Counted from the stretch's first letter, positions 7,928 to 15,663 are shown. The stretch is DNA of 25,348 bases from an uncultured Microbacteriaceae bacterium (GCA_946481135.1 CAMLMQ010000021.1:1-25348), one strand, 5' to 3'. Notes: a model not told the origin generated them from the sequence alone. Translations and numbers: made by a program.

Positions 7928-9144
7928 GAGGCGGTCCTCCGTCGGGGAGCGGCCGGAGTCTGGTCCGGCTCGGGGTAGCCCGCGAGAAGCGGGGATTGGT
8001 GGAAGAGGGCGGCGATCGCGCCGAGCGCCCCGGCGTCGGAGGCGAGCACGGCGGCCCGCACCTCGGGGGCGCTGTCGGAGTGCGGCGAGTGCTCGAAGCG
8101 CACGACGGCGGCCACCTGCTCGACGAGCGCGGGCGCGATGCGGGCGAGGTCGCCCGCGATCACGATGACCTCGGGGTCGAGCGCCATCGCGGCGGCGCTC
8201 GCCACCCGGCCGACCGCGGTGCCGGCGTCCCGCAGCACGTCGGCGGCGATCGGGTGCGACCGGCGCACGGCCGCCTCGAGGTCGTCGAGGGTCGCGACCG
8301 CGAGTCCGCGCGCGGTGCACTCGGCGAGGATCGCCGGCACGGAGGCGACGGTCTCGAGGCAGCCGTCCTTGCCGCACCGGCACGGGGCGCCGTTGGCGAC
8401 GGCACGCACGTGGCCGAGCTCGCCGGCGAACCCCGAGGCACCGGTTACGAGGCGTCCGGCGACGACGAGTCCGCCGCCGACACCGTCGGCGAGACGGATG
8501 TAGAGCAGGTCGTCGGCACCCGCCCCGCCGGCTTCGGCGGCTTCGGCGAGCGCGGCGAAGCGCATGTTGTTGTCGACGGTGACGGGAGCGTTGAACCGTT
8601 CGGCGAAGAACGGAGCCACGTCGGCGACGGAGGTGCGACCGGCGGGTGCGTCGGCGACGGTCGTGCCGGAGAAGGGACCGGGCACCCCGATTCCGACCCC
8701 CTGGAGCGCCCCGAAGTGAACGCCCCGCTCGGCCGCGACCCGGTCGATGAGGTCGGCGGCGACGCGGCGGCGCTCGGGCCAGTCGGCGGTGTCCTCATAG
8801 GCGGCGCGCCCGTGGGCGATGATCTCGTGCGCGGCGTCGGCGACGGCGATGTGCACGCGCCGGTGACCGAAGTCGATGCCCATGTACTGCCCCGAGCCGG
8901 GGTCGAGGGCGAGCCTTTCGGCCGGGCGTCCGCTGCCGGCGCGGTCGGCGGCATCCGTGTCGACGACGACGATCGCCCCGCGTTCGAGCAGGCTCGTCGT
9001 GATCTCCGACAGGGTCGTGCGCGAGAGGCCGACGGTGTCGGACAGGGCTCCCCGGCTCAACGCGCCGTGCTGGCGGAGGGCGTGGAGAACCCGCTCTTCG
9101 TGGGTGCGGCGCACGAGGGCATGCACTCCGTTGGGCGTGGGCAC
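7924..9144 (-). CDS. ROK-family transcriptional regulator
   Basis: A 406-residue protein: an N-terminal winged helix-turn-helix (about 12-75, with [20 protein letters not shown]) followed by a ROK sugar-kinase-like domain. The ROK zinc site is present (H245, CRCGKDGC at 255-262). The kinase catalytic Asp position reads [11 protein letters not shown], with Asn at 193, so it is a sensor and not a kinase. Start: GTG at 9144 is preferred over the longer frame to 9183, because a TTGACG-17-TAGCTT promoter covers that extension and its -10 lies 7 nt before this GTG. As first gene of the importer/sulfatase operon it probably autoregulates it, with a sugar or sugar derivative as effector. That effector would suit a sulfated sugar as transported substrate. 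Confidence 0.88.
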   Translation of the reverse strand: MPTPNGVHALVRRTHEERVLHALRQHGALSRGALSDTVGLSRTTLSEITTSLLERGAIVVVDTDAADRAGSGRPAERLALDPGSGQYMGIDFGHRRVHIAVADAAHEIIAHGRAAYEDTADWPERRRVAADLIDRVAAERGVHFGALQGVGIGVPGPFSGTTVADAPAGRTSVADVAPFFAERFNAPVTVDNNMRFAALAEAAEAGGAGADDLLYIRLADGVGGGLVVAGRLVTGASGFAGELGHVRAVANGAPCRCGKDGCLETVASVPAILAECTARGLAVATLDDLEAAVRRSHPIAADVLRDAGTAVGRVASAAAMALDPEVIVIAGDLARIAPALVEQVAAVVRFEHSPHSDSAPEVRAAVLASDAGALGAIAALFHQSPLLAGYPEPDQTPAAPRRRTAS

Positions 9145-9151
9145 GATCTCG

Positions 9152-9180
9152 AAGCTAGGCACCCCGAATTTTTCCGTCAA
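9152..9180 (-). promoter_or_regulatory. Promoter of the ROK-ABC-sulfatase operon
   Basis: On the minus strand: -35 TTGACG (9180-9175), 17-nt spacer, -10 TAGCTT (9157-9152), then 7 nt to GTG 9144, predicting leaderless mRNA. The -35 and spacer contain TTGACGGAAAAATTCG (9180-9165), which recurs with two mismatches at the GH43 promoter. It is a good candidate operator for the ROK protein. Confidence 0.7.
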
Positions 9181-9221
9181 CACTCCGACAAAAAGATTCT
9201 CGGAATCGTCCGGAAAGCGGA

Positions 9222-9255
9222 GGAAGCGGGCGTCCCCGGAGGGGCGCCCGCTTCC
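9222..9255 (-). terminator. Terminator after the GH43 gene
   Basis: GGAAGCGGGCG (9222-9232) is the exact reverse complement of CGCCCGCTTCC (9245-9255). Inside, CCCC (9234-9237) pairs with GGGG (9241-9244) around a GGA loop, with one bulged T. This is a 15-bp stem 15 nt past the GH43 stop and upstream of the next promoter. Confidence 0.8.
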
Positions 9256-9270
9256 CGGTGGTCGATCCGG

Positions 9271-10698
9271 TCAGCGTCCGATCACGAACTTCTGCGCGAC
9301 GTTGCCGTTGCAGGTGTAGATCTGCAGGCGGGTGCCGTTCGCGGTGTTGCCGCTCGGCGTGTCGATGCACGTGCCCGACACCGGATTACGCAGCGTTCCG
9401 TCGACGTTCTGCACCCACTGCTGGGCGGCGTGACCGTTGCAGGTCCACAGCTGGAGCTTCGCGCCGTTCGCGGTGCTGCCCGCCTGGATGTCGAGGCACT
9501 TGCCGAGCGTGCGCAGCGTGCCGGCATTCCACGTCCAGTGCTGGTCCGCGGCTCCGGGCAGGCAGTCCCACATCTGCACCGCGGCGTTGTTGCCGCCGAT
9601 GTCGTCGCCCGCGACATCCACGCACTTCGACCCCGGCGCGACGATGAACTGCGCAGGCACCGGCGGGTTGGTTGCCGGCGCGCCCGGCGCCCGCCGCTCC
9701 TCGACACCGGTACTCGTCATCACGACCGGCTGGATGGCGCCGCCCGAGGTGAAGTACATCCGGTCGATCGCCGCATACCGCACGGTGAAGTCGTTGTTCT
9801 GGAAGCGGTGGTACACCATGTACCAGTCGTCGGTGCCGGGATACTGCAGCATCGCGTGGTGGCCCGGGCCCTGGTAGCTCGCGTTCGGGGCGAGGATCTG
9901 CCCGCCGTAGGTGAACGGTCCGAGCGGCGACGATGCGGTCGAGTACTGCACGTTGTACGTGTTGTTCGTGAACGACCCGTTCGAGTACTGCAGGTAGTAG
10001 GTGCCGTTGCGCTTGAACATGAACGGCGCCTCGGTGAAGTTCTGCGGCGTGCGATGCGTCATCGCCCCGTCGAGCGACACCATGTCGGCGTTGAGCTTGT
10101 AGATGCCGAGTCCGTTGCCGGCCGAGCCGCCGAAATACAGGTACCGCTGGCCGTCGGTGTCGATGTAGACCATCGGGTCGATCGCCTCGACGCCGTTGTG
10201 GAACTTGCCCTGCACGAGCGGCGACCCCTTGTCGACGCACGGTCCGACGGGGGTGTCGCAGACGGCGACGGCGACCGAGGTGGCGATCGCCGTGTAGAAG
10301 TAGTACTTGCCGTTCGCGGCGACCATGTCGGGAGCCCAGGTGCGGGCATCCGTCGAGGCCCACGACACCGTGGCCCGGTCGAGCACGAGGCCCGCGTTGT
10401 GCCAGGTCTTCAGGTCGTACGACTTCCAGGCGAAGAAGTTGCGGCCGCCCTGGCCGGTGACTCCCGCGCTCGACGTGGCGTAGATGTAGTACGCCCCGTC
10501 GAAGACTTCGATGGTGGGGTCGGGCTGGTTGCCGGGCAGCACGGGGTTACCGACGGGTGCGGCGGATGCCGGGGTCGCCGGGCCGAGCGTGGCCGGCCCG
10601 AGCAGCGCGGCGACGAGCGCCAGCACCCCCAGGGCGGCGGCGGCGAGGCGGCTGCCGCGTGTCCGTCGGCGCGCGTCGACGGTGGTTCGGAACGTCAT
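9271..10698 (-). CDS. Secreted glycoside hydrolase family 43 with ricin-type lectin domain
   Basis: A 475-residue exported enzyme. The signal peptide covers about residues 1-46 (Arg-rich start, long Ala/Leu helix, ASA-A cleavage site). The five-bladed propeller GH43 domain covers about 50-335, with the catalytic triad visible: base D60 (NQPDP), D174 (AIDPM) and acid E223 (TEAPF). A Pro-rich linker (337-348) leads to a C-terminal ricin B/CBM13 domain (350-475) with three QxW-like repeats. GH43 enzymes cleave arabinan, xylan or galactan side chains; the bond attacked here is not determined. The start is fixed by GAAGGAG before ATG 10698. Its promoter shares a 16-bp element with the importer/sulfatase operon, suggesting joint use on a polysaccharide. 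Confidence 0.92.
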   Translation of the reverse strand: MTFRTTVDARRRTRGSRLAAAALGVLALVAALLGPATLGPATPASAAPVGNPVLPGNQPDPTIEVFDGAYYIYATSSAGVTGQGGRNFFAWKSYDLKTWHNAGLVLDRATVSWASTDARTWAPDMVAANGKYYFYTAIATSVAVAVCDTPVGPCVDKGSPLVQGKFHNGVEAIDPMVYIDTDGQRYLYFGGSAGNGLGIYKLNADMVSLDGAMTHRTPQNFTEAPFMFKRNGTYYLQYSNGSFTNNTYNVQYSTASSPLGPFTYGGQILAPNASYQGPGHHAMLQYPGTDDWYMVYHRFQNNDFTVRYAAIDRMYFTSGGAIQPVVMTSTGVEERRAPGAPATNPPVPAQFIVAPGSKCVDVAGDDIGGNNAAVQMWDCLPGAADQHWTWNAGTLRTLGKCLDIQAGSTANGAKLQLWTCNGHAAQQWVQNVDGTLRNPVSGTCIDTPSGNTANGTRLQIYTCNGNVAQKFVIGR

Positions 10699-10747
10699 CG
10701 TGTCTCCTTCGTCATCGATGCAGACCCCGCGTCGGGGCCTGCCGGTG

Positions 10748-10776
10748 ACCGTACGGACGACGATTTTTTCCGACAA
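10748..10776 (-). promoter_or_regulatory. Promoter of the GH43 gene
   Basis: On the minus strand: -35 TTGTCG (10776-10771), 17-nt spacer, -10 TACGGT (10753-10748), giving a 5' leader of about 40 nt before ATG 10698. TTGTCGGAAAAAATCG (10776-10761) matches 14 of 16 bases of the element in the ROK operon promoter at the same place relative to -35. Confidence 0.65.
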
Positions 10777-10810
10777 GATCCCGGCAGTATTCCGCCCGAT
10801 GGCCGGCGAC

Positions 10811-10850
10811 GGTGGTCGAGCAGCCCGCGCAGCGGGCGTGTCGAGACCCC
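10811..10850. repeat. Dispersed palindromic repeat, copy 1
   Basis: It begins GGTGGTCGAG and ends CGTGTCGAGACCCC around an inner CCCGC-gca-GCGGG stem. It lies just past the stop (10853) of the restriction endonuclease gene. It belongs to the same family as 13905-13943 and 14874-14932, a repeat common in Microbacteriaceae intergenic regions. It may act as a transcription end or structural element. Confidence 0.75.
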
Positions 10851-10852
10851 GC

Positions 10853-11767
10853 CTAGAACAAACCGTCCACGACCGCATCCTCGACGTCGTCGGCGGCGAC
10901 GGGCACGACCCGCCCCTCGAGCCGCGAGCGCACCTCGACATGGTGCACGACGGGCGTGACGTCGACGACACGGTGGATCATCTTCGCGAAGAACTGCTCG
11001 GGACCGATGTCGTCGGGCACGCCGTCGAGGTCGAGCCGCACCCCGGCTTCGCGGTCGGCGTCGTCCCACGCGACGAGGGCGAGGCCGGTGGCGGTGTACC
11101 CGTTGCCGCCGTCGAGCTCGCGCAGTTTGCGCATCATGTCCTTCGTGCGCTCGAACGCGCCCGGCTCGGCGGTGCGGATGGTGGCGCGCTGCAGGAAGAA
11201 GTAGCCGACGGCGGCGAGCGGGTAACGGCTGCGCAGGTTGCCGGCGTCGCCGTAGGCCTCCTCGAAGCGGTTGCCGAGGTTCTTGCCGAAGCCCGACACC
11301 ATCGTCTTCGTGCTGATGAGCAGCTCGGGTCCGCGGTCCCACCGGGCGATGACGACATCCACCTGCTTGTCGTAGGCGCGGCCCAGCACGCGCGCGTCGC
11401 TCGGCGCGACGGTGGGCATCGCGGCGACGCGTTCCCGCACCTCGGCGGCGAGCTTCGCGGGCAGCCGGTCGAGCAGGGCGGCGACGTCGCGGGGAAGGAT
11501 GCGCGGACGCGTCGGGCGCGGCCACACCTCGTCGGCGCCGAAACCGGCGCGGCGCAGCTCGTGGGCGATCCACGCGTCGAGGCCGTTCGCGAAGCGGCCG
11601 CTCTCGACGGCTTCGCCGGCGCGCACCGGGATGCTGAGCAGCCGTTCGAGCAGCGCGTAGTCGGGGCGGTAGGCGGGCGGGTCGCCGGGGGTGTGCGCCC
11701 ACGGGGATGCCGTGGACGCCTGCGCCAGTTCGTGGTCGAACGCGCTGAAGCTGTCGGGTTTGGCCAT
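10853..11767 (-). CDS. Probable type II restriction endonuclease
   Basis: A 304-residue soluble protein without clear family membership by eye. QVDVVI (D137) is followed by ELLISTKTM (E148, S152-T-K154), a plausible PD-(D/E)xK core with the acidic residue replaced by Ser. The S-x-K variant is known in Cfr10I/Bse634I-like enzymes, where a Glu just downstream completes the site; here E169/E170 would be candidates. It lies two genes after an N6-adenine methyltransferase on the same strand, the usual context of the cognate endonuclease. The start ATG 11767 has AAAGG upstream; the longer frame to 12112 is ignored because the promoter and the small membrane gene occupy it. The nuclease role is inferred from motif and neighbours. 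Confidence 0.6.
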   Translation of the reverse strand: MAKPDSFSAFDHELAQASTASPWAHTPGDPPAYRPDYALLERLLSIPVRAGEAVESGRFANGLDAWIAHELRRAGFGADEVWPRPTRPRILPRDVAALLDRLPAKLAAEVRERVAAMPTVAPSDARVLGRAYDKQVDVVIARWDRGPELLISTKTMVSGFGKNLGNRFEEAYGDAGNLRSRYPLAAVGYFFLQRATIRTAEPGAFERTKDMMRKLRELDGGNGYTATGLALVAWDDADREAGVRLDLDGVPDDIGPEQFFAKMIHRVVDVTPVVHHVEVRSRLEGRVVPVAADDVEDAVVDGLF

Positions 11768-11789
11768 CCCCCCGCCTTTCGTCGGATCG

Positions 11790-11795
11790 ACCCTA
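11790..11795 (-). promoter_or_regulatory. Putative -10 box of the restriction endonuclease gene
   Basis: TAGGGT on the minus strand lies 22 nt before ATG 11767, leaving a short leader with GAAAGG. A separate promoter would let the endonuclease be timed apart from its methyltransferase. The -35 box is weak. Confidence 0.4.
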
Positions 11796-11817
11796 GCCGC
11801 GTGTCGAGCGGTGCCGG

Positions 11818-12177
11818 TCAGGGCACGCGCGATCGCAGCGCGAGCACGGTACCCACCGCGACCCCGGAGAGCCCGGCGACGAAGACGATCGGGATGTAGG
11901 GCTCGGGCATCGCCGTCACGAACCCTCCACCGACCCTCGGATACGCGCACGTCAACCCGGTGGGCCACCAACTCCAGAACCCGTACGCCTGCTCGACGCT
12001 CTGGTCGATCCCGAGCGCCTCCGCGTTGAACGGCCGCGGCGCCAGATGACAGGAGTAGTCGGCGTTCCGGTGCACGTAGGCGTTGGCGAGAACGACCAGC
12101 AGCAGGGCGCACGAGATGACGAGGATGACGACGGCCAGGCGGCGCATCGACGCCCGGCCGGTCGTGGGGGTCGTCAC
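11818..12177 (-). CDS. Small two-helix membrane protein
   Basis: A 119-residue protein of unknown function. One transmembrane helix lies near the N-terminus (about residues 13-34), followed by an extracytoplasmic segment with two Cys (CHLAPRPF and LTCAYP, a possible disulfide) and several Trp. A second helix lies near the C-terminus (about 92-112) with a short basic tail. The GTG at 12177 begins 5 nt after the methyltransferase stop (MTTPTTGRAS...); ATG at 12147 is an alternative giving 109 residues. It separates the methyltransferase from the probable endonuclease, and nothing links it to restriction except position. Confidence 0.65.
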   Translation of the reverse strand: MTTPTTGRASMRRLAVVILVISCALLLVVLANAYVHRNADYSCHLAPRPFNAEALGIDQSVEQAYGFWSWWPTGLTCAYPRVGGGFVTAMPEPYIPIVFVAGLSGVAVGTVLALRSRVP

Positions 12178-12182
12178 GGCCG

Positions 12183-13850
12183 TCAGGTCGCGCGCTTGTC
12201 GGCGCGGAAGCCGGAGCGGGCGGTGCGGCGGGCGGCGTAGACGGCGCGGGCTTCGCGCAGGCGGGCGGCGCTCACCTCGCTGCCGGGGGTCTCGATCTCG
12301 GCGAACAGCACGCGGTCGACGGCGGTCGAGGCGCCGAGCAGGTCGCCCGCGGCGAGCAGCCCACGCACCTCGCGGGTGATGCGCTTGAGTCCGGGGGCGG
12401 CGCGCTGCAGCAGGTCTGGCGACGGCACGGGCAGCAGGTCGGCTTCGCGCGGCTCGACCTTGAGCAGCCCGCCGCCGTAGGCGCGCCCGACCATCTCGGC
12501 GCCGAGCAGGGTCATCGAGCTGAGCGACCCGAGCGCGAGCAGCGACCGCCCGAGCGTGCGGTGCGCGTCGTCGAGCATGATGCCGTGCACCGAGTTGAGG
12601 TGCTTCACCCGGGCGGTGTTGGCGGAGAGCCGCACCGAGTCGGAGTTCATGTAGGTGAGGAACAGATCGGCCGTGCGCGAGACCGGCACCCGCCACCAGG
12701 GCGAGCGCACCCGGCACTTGAACGCCTGGTCGACCCCGCGCTGCTCCCCCTCGGCGATGTACCGCAGCGCCGCGGGCGACGGGGTCGTCGGCCGGAAGAG
12801 CCACGCCCGCGCCCCCGACTCGCGGTGCGCCCGCCAGCCGTCGACGCCGTAAGCCAGGCCGCGCAGGTGGGTGCTTCCGGGCGGCGAGAGGGGGATGACA
12901 TCCGTCGCCTCGAGTTCGAGCTCGCGGATGCGCGCCTCACTCAGCGCGAAGAAGGAGTTGTCGCCCGTCACCGCGCCGAGCGTCGTCTTGCCCCACGCGC
13001 GCAGGTCGGTGAAGTGCCCACCGCCGAGCAGCCCCGTGTAGAGGCCGAGGGTGTCGGCGTCGAGCAGCGACGGCGTCCACTTCGACGCCGGGTCGACGGG
13101 CGCCCAGCGGATCGGGATCGACAGCTCGTGCAGCGTCTCGGCGTTCGTCGACTGGGTGATGCGGGCGTGGTCGGTGGGCCCCGCGCCGTAGCCGTCGGCG
13201 AGCAGCAGCACGACATCCGCCTCCGCCTCGGGGAACACCCGCTGCGTGAACAGCACGAGGTCGACCGATCGGAAGCGGTCGAACAGGAACTTCCGCACCG
13301 GCGCCGCGTAGTTGACGCTCAGCAGCTCCGCCGGCAGCACGAACCCGAGCCGTCCGCCCGGCGCGAGGAACCGCGTCGCATGCACGACGAACGCTGCCCA
13401 GCTCGACGCGAGCCCGCTGATGCCGACCCCCGCGCGCAGCGCCGCGGCCCGCGCCTTCGCGCGCGCGTCGCCCGAGAAGTCCTGGTAGCGGATGAACGGC
13501 GGGTTGCCGACCACCGCGTCGAACGTGCCGGGCGCTTCGTGGTCGAAGAAGTCGGCGACGGTGAGGTGCGGGGTGCCGCCGGCATCCCGGATGCGGTGCT
13601 CGCCCTGCGCGGCCGACGCGGGGTGGATCTCGACGCCGTGCACCTCGGGGGCGTCGGTGCCGCGACGCTTGAGGGCGTGGACCGCGGGGACGAGGAACGC
13701 GGCATCACCCGCCGACGGCTCGAGGATGCGGTCATCCCCCGTGCGCACCGCCCACTCGACGATGAACTCGGCGATCGCGTCGGGGGTGAAGAAGGCGCCC
13801 CGAGCCTTGCGCAGGGCCGGGGTGTCCGCAGCGTCCGACGCGAATCCCAC
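12183..13850 (-). CDS. N6-adenine DNA methyltransferase (type II, M.TaqI-like)
   Basis: A 555-residue class-I SAM methyltransferase of the gamma group, with motif X (RGAFFTPDAIAEFIVEW, 17-33), motif I (EPSAGDAAFL, 44-53) and catalytic motif IV NPPF (116-119) in that order. About 300 C-terminal residues form the presumed target-recognition domain, as in M.TaqI and Eco57I-type enzymes. It should methylate adenine in a specific DNA site; the site cannot be read. GTG start; a CATACT -10 box ends 6 nt upstream, predicting leaderless mRNA. No endonuclease motif is fused, so a separate partner (10853-11767) is expected. Confidence 0.87.
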   Translation of the reverse strand: MGFASDAADTPALRKARGAFFTPDAIAEFIVEWAVRTGDDRILEPSAGDAAFLVPAVHALKRRGTDAPEVHGVEIHPASAAQGEHRIRDAGGTPHLTVADFFDHEAPGTFDAVVGNPPFIRYQDFSGDARAKARAAALRAGVGISGLASSWAAFVVHATRFLAPGGRLGFVLPAELLSVNYAAPVRKFLFDRFRSVDLVLFTQRVFPEAEADVVLLLADGYGAGPTDHARITQSTNAETLHELSIPIRWAPVDPASKWTPSLLDADTLGLYTGLLGGGHFTDLRAWGKTTLGAVTGDNSFFALSEARIRELELEATDVIPLSPPGSTHLRGLAYGVDGWRAHRESGARAWLFRPTTPSPAALRYIAEGEQRGVDQAFKCRVRSPWWRVPVSRTADLFLTYMNSDSVRLSANTARVKHLNSVHGIMLDDAHRTLGRSLLALGSLSSMTLLGAEMVGRAYGGGLLKVEPREADLLPVPSPDLLQRAAPGLKRITREVRGLLAAGDLLGASTAVDRVLFAEIETPGSEVSAARLREARAVYAARRTARSGFRADKRAT

Positions 13851-13856
13851 CCCGTC

Positions 13857-13862
13857 AGTATG
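13857..13862 (-). promoter_or_regulatory. Putative leaderless promoter (-10) of the methyltransferase gene
   Basis: CATACT on the minus strand, 6 nt (GACGGG) before GTG 13850. No strong -35 box is visible. Confidence 0.5.
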
Positions 13863-13904
13863 GGCGACCCCGCCGACACCTCAGCGGATGCCGCGCCCAC
13901 CTCC

Positions 13905-13943
13905 GGCGGTCGAGGAGCGGCCGCAGGTCGCGTGTCGAGACCC
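13905..13943. repeat. Dispersed palindromic repeat, copy 2
   Basis: GGCGGTCGAGGAGCGGCC...CGTGTCGAGACCC, same family as 10811-10850 and 14874-14932. It lies between the divergent methyltransferase and membrane-protein genes, so unlike the other intergenic copies it cannot be a shared terminator. Confidence 0.75.
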
Positions 13944-13982
13944 GCTCACCTGCCATGCTGGTCGGCGAGGAATCGAGGTCAC

Positions 13983-14888
13983 GTGTCCGCACCGCCAACC
14001 CCGCCCGCTCCCACACCCGCGCGTCCCCGGCAGCCCTGGGACGCCTACCGCAAGATCTCCGCATGGATGGGCCTGCTCGCCTTCGTCGCGGTGATCGTCA
14101 TCGCGGTGACCGTCGGCGGTCAGCTCGGCGGCACGACGGGCGACGGCCAGTCACCGGCGACGACGTGGACGATCATCGGCCTGCTCGCCGGCCCCGCCGT
14201 GCTCGCGGGCATCGTGTCGGGGTCGCGCTTCTACGCGCTCTACGTCGGGTACTCGCGGCGCGTCGACCCGACGGCCCGGCTGTCCGAGACGGGTGCGGCG
14301 AGCGGTCAGTCGGTCGTCAGCGGCTACCTGGGTGACGGGCTGTGGGGCTCGCTCATCGCCGGCATCGCGGCGAGCATCCCCGCCGCGATCGCGATGACGA
14401 CGTTCCTCGGCCCCGTCGCGGTCGTCGCGCTGCCGGTTCTCGCCCTCGTCGCCGGCATCGCCTGGTTCACCGGCTGGGTGTCGGGAGCGGTCGCCTCGAT
14501 GATCTTCAGCGCGGCCATCGGCATCGCCGTGGGAGCCTCCCGCAACACGACCACGCGCACGCGACTCCCCTGGTTCCTCCTCGCCGTCTTCCTGCCCGCC
14601 CTGTTGCTCACCGCGGCATCCGCCGCCGCCGTGCGGTTCCCCGACGGCAGCGTGAACGTCGTGGGCGGGCTGATCTACCTGCTCGGCTTGCCGGTCGACG
14701 CCGAGTTCCTGCTCGGCCTCCCCCTGCTCGTCGTCGCGCGACTGTTCGCGTGGCTGACCGTCGTGCTGCTCGTCAGCCTCGTGAGCATCGGGCTGCCCGC
14801 CTTCCTCAACCGGCACCGCGCCGCCCCGCTGCCCGTCCGCGACGACCCCGCACCCCCGCCCGTGCCCACCCCTCCGGTGGTCGAGTAG
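13983..14888 (+). CDS. Polytopic membrane protein of unknown function
   Basis: A 301-residue protein with a Pro-rich cytoplasmic head (about 20 residues, APPTPPAPTPARPRQPW), roughly eight hydrophobic helices and a Pro/Val tail. I do not recognise a family. GTG start with GAGG 4 nt upstream; the long open frame further left is shadow sequence over the methyltransferase. The last codons and the stop (PVVE, TAG at 14886-14888) lie inside a dispersed palindromic repeat, so the repeat wrote the end of this protein. Confidence 0.75.
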   Translation: MSAPPTPPAPTPARPRQPWDAYRKISAWMGLLAFVAVIVIAVTVGGQLGGTTGDGQSPATTWTIIGLLAGPAVLAGIVSGSRFYALYVGYSRRVDPTARLSETGAASGQSVVSGYLGDGLWGSLIAGIAASIPAAIAMTTFLGPVAVVALPVLALVAGIAWFTGWVSGAVASMIFSAAIGIAVGASRNTTTRTRLPWFLLAVFLPALLLTAASAAAVRFPDGSVNVVGGLIYLLGLPVDAEFLLGLPLLVVARLFAWLTVVLLVSLVSIGLPAFLNRHRAAPLPVRDDPAPPPVPTPPVVE

Positions 14889-14932
14889 CGGCCCGGTGGT
14901 CGAGTAGCGGCCGCAGGCCGCGTGTCGAGACC
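14874..14932. repeat. Dispersed palindromic repeat, copy 3, with tandem half-copy
   Basis: CCGGTGGTCGAGTAGCGGC occurs twice head to tail (14874-14892 and 14893-14911, identical), followed by CGCAGGCCGCGTGTCGAGACC. It lies between the convergent ends of the membrane-protein and OsmC genes. It supplies the stop codon of the first and ends 2 nt before the stop of the second, so it may serve as a two-way terminator. Confidence 0.85.
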
Positions 14933-14934
14933 CC

Positions 14935-15486
14935 CTACCTCTTGGAAACGACCGTCGTGACGGGCGTGGCATTCTCGAACAGGTCGAGCACCGGGCAGTG
15001 CGCATCCACCGCCGCCCGCAGCTCGTCGTACCGCTCCGCCGTCTCGGGCCCCGAGATCGCGACGTGCAGCCGCACCGCGCCGAACCCGGCCCGCACCGTC
15101 TCGTCGATGCCGAACAGGCGGCGCGCATCCAGGTCGCCCTCGGCGGTGATGTCGATGTCGTCCAGGCGGATGCCGAGCGCCTGCGCGTAGAGGCGGTAGA
15201 CGACGACCTGGCACGCGGCGAGCGCCCCGAGCGCGTACTCAACCGGGCTCGCGGCGACGTCATCACCGGCGAGCGCGGCCGGCTCGTCGACGACGAACTC
15301 GTGCTCGCCGGCGCGAAGGGTGGTGGCCACGGAGCCCTGACCCTTCCCATGGACGGTGTAGGTGAGCTGCGCGGCCGCCGTGTTGGCGGCGATGCGCTCG
15401 CCCCACGCGGCGCCGGCGGTGGTGAGCCGTTCGGCGCGCTCGGCGGCGGTCGAGGTGGGGATGCTGGGGCTGTCGAGAAGTGTCAT
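14935..15486 (-). CDS. OsmC-family protein (peroxiredoxin-like)
   Basis: A 183-residue OsmC/Ohr-fold protein. Both conserved cysteines are visible: C92 in the central helix (PVEYALGALAACQVVVYRL) and C164 (DAHCPVLDLF). They form the pair used to reduce organic hydroperoxides with lipoyl or thiol donors. The sequence fits the YhfA/OsmC-like group better than Ohr. The start ATG 15486 is chosen because TAACGT lies 7 nt upstream (leaderless); an in-frame GTG 9 nt earlier is possible. It diverges from the helicase gene; AACGTTCGT occurs twice in the gap. Confidence 0.85.
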   Translation of the reverse strand: MTLLDSPSIPTSTAAERAERLTTAGAAWGERIAANTAAAQLTYTVHGKGQGSVATTLRAGEHEFVVDEPAALAGDDVAASPVEYALGALAACQVVVYRLYAQALGIRLDDIDITAEGDLDARRLFGIDETVRAGFGAVRLHVAISGPETAERYDELRAAVDAHCPVLDLFENATPVTTVVSKR

Positions 15487-15493
15487 GCGGGCG

Positions 15494-15499
15494 ACGTTA
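15494..15499 (-). promoter_or_regulatory. Putative leaderless promoter (-10) of the OsmC gene
   Basis: TAACGT on the minus strand, 7 nt before ATG 15486. The -35 is poor (TTTCAC at 15522-15517). Confidence 0.45.
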
Positions 15500-15520
15500 G
15501 GCACCCCGCGGTGGGGGTGA

Positions 15521-15574
15521 AACGTTCGTGACGAAGGTGGTCGGAGTGTGACGCAACAGAGCGACAACGTTCGT
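15521..15574. repeat. Two AACGTTCGT direct repeats in a divergent promoter region
   Basis: AACGTTCGT at 15521-15529 and 15566-15574, 45 bp apart start to start, between the OsmC and helicase genes. They are possible operator half-sites; chance cannot be excluded. Confidence 0.3.
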
Positions 15575-15663
15575 AATCTGCGCGGCACCCTGCCCCCTGA
15601 ACAGGCGCTGTCGACCGCAGCCCTCTCTCGCGCAAGCTGAGGTTCACGCGGGATCGGGGGATC

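Noticed and set aside
9145..9183. N-terminal extension of the ROK protein
   Set aside because: The -35 and -10 boxes of its promoter occupy this stretch, so it is unlikely to be translated.
7996..10959. A 987-codon open frame on the plus strand
   Set aside because: It lies opposite the well-supported ROK and GH43 genes, crosses their promoters and terminator, and has no recognisable domain.
12561..13982. Extension of the membrane protein to a 775-codon frame
   Set aside because: The extra part is antisense to the methyltransferase and low in hydrophobic or domain-like character; GTG 13983 has a ribosome site.
10811..14932. CRISPR array
   Set aside because: The repeats are few, unevenly spaced and separated by genes.
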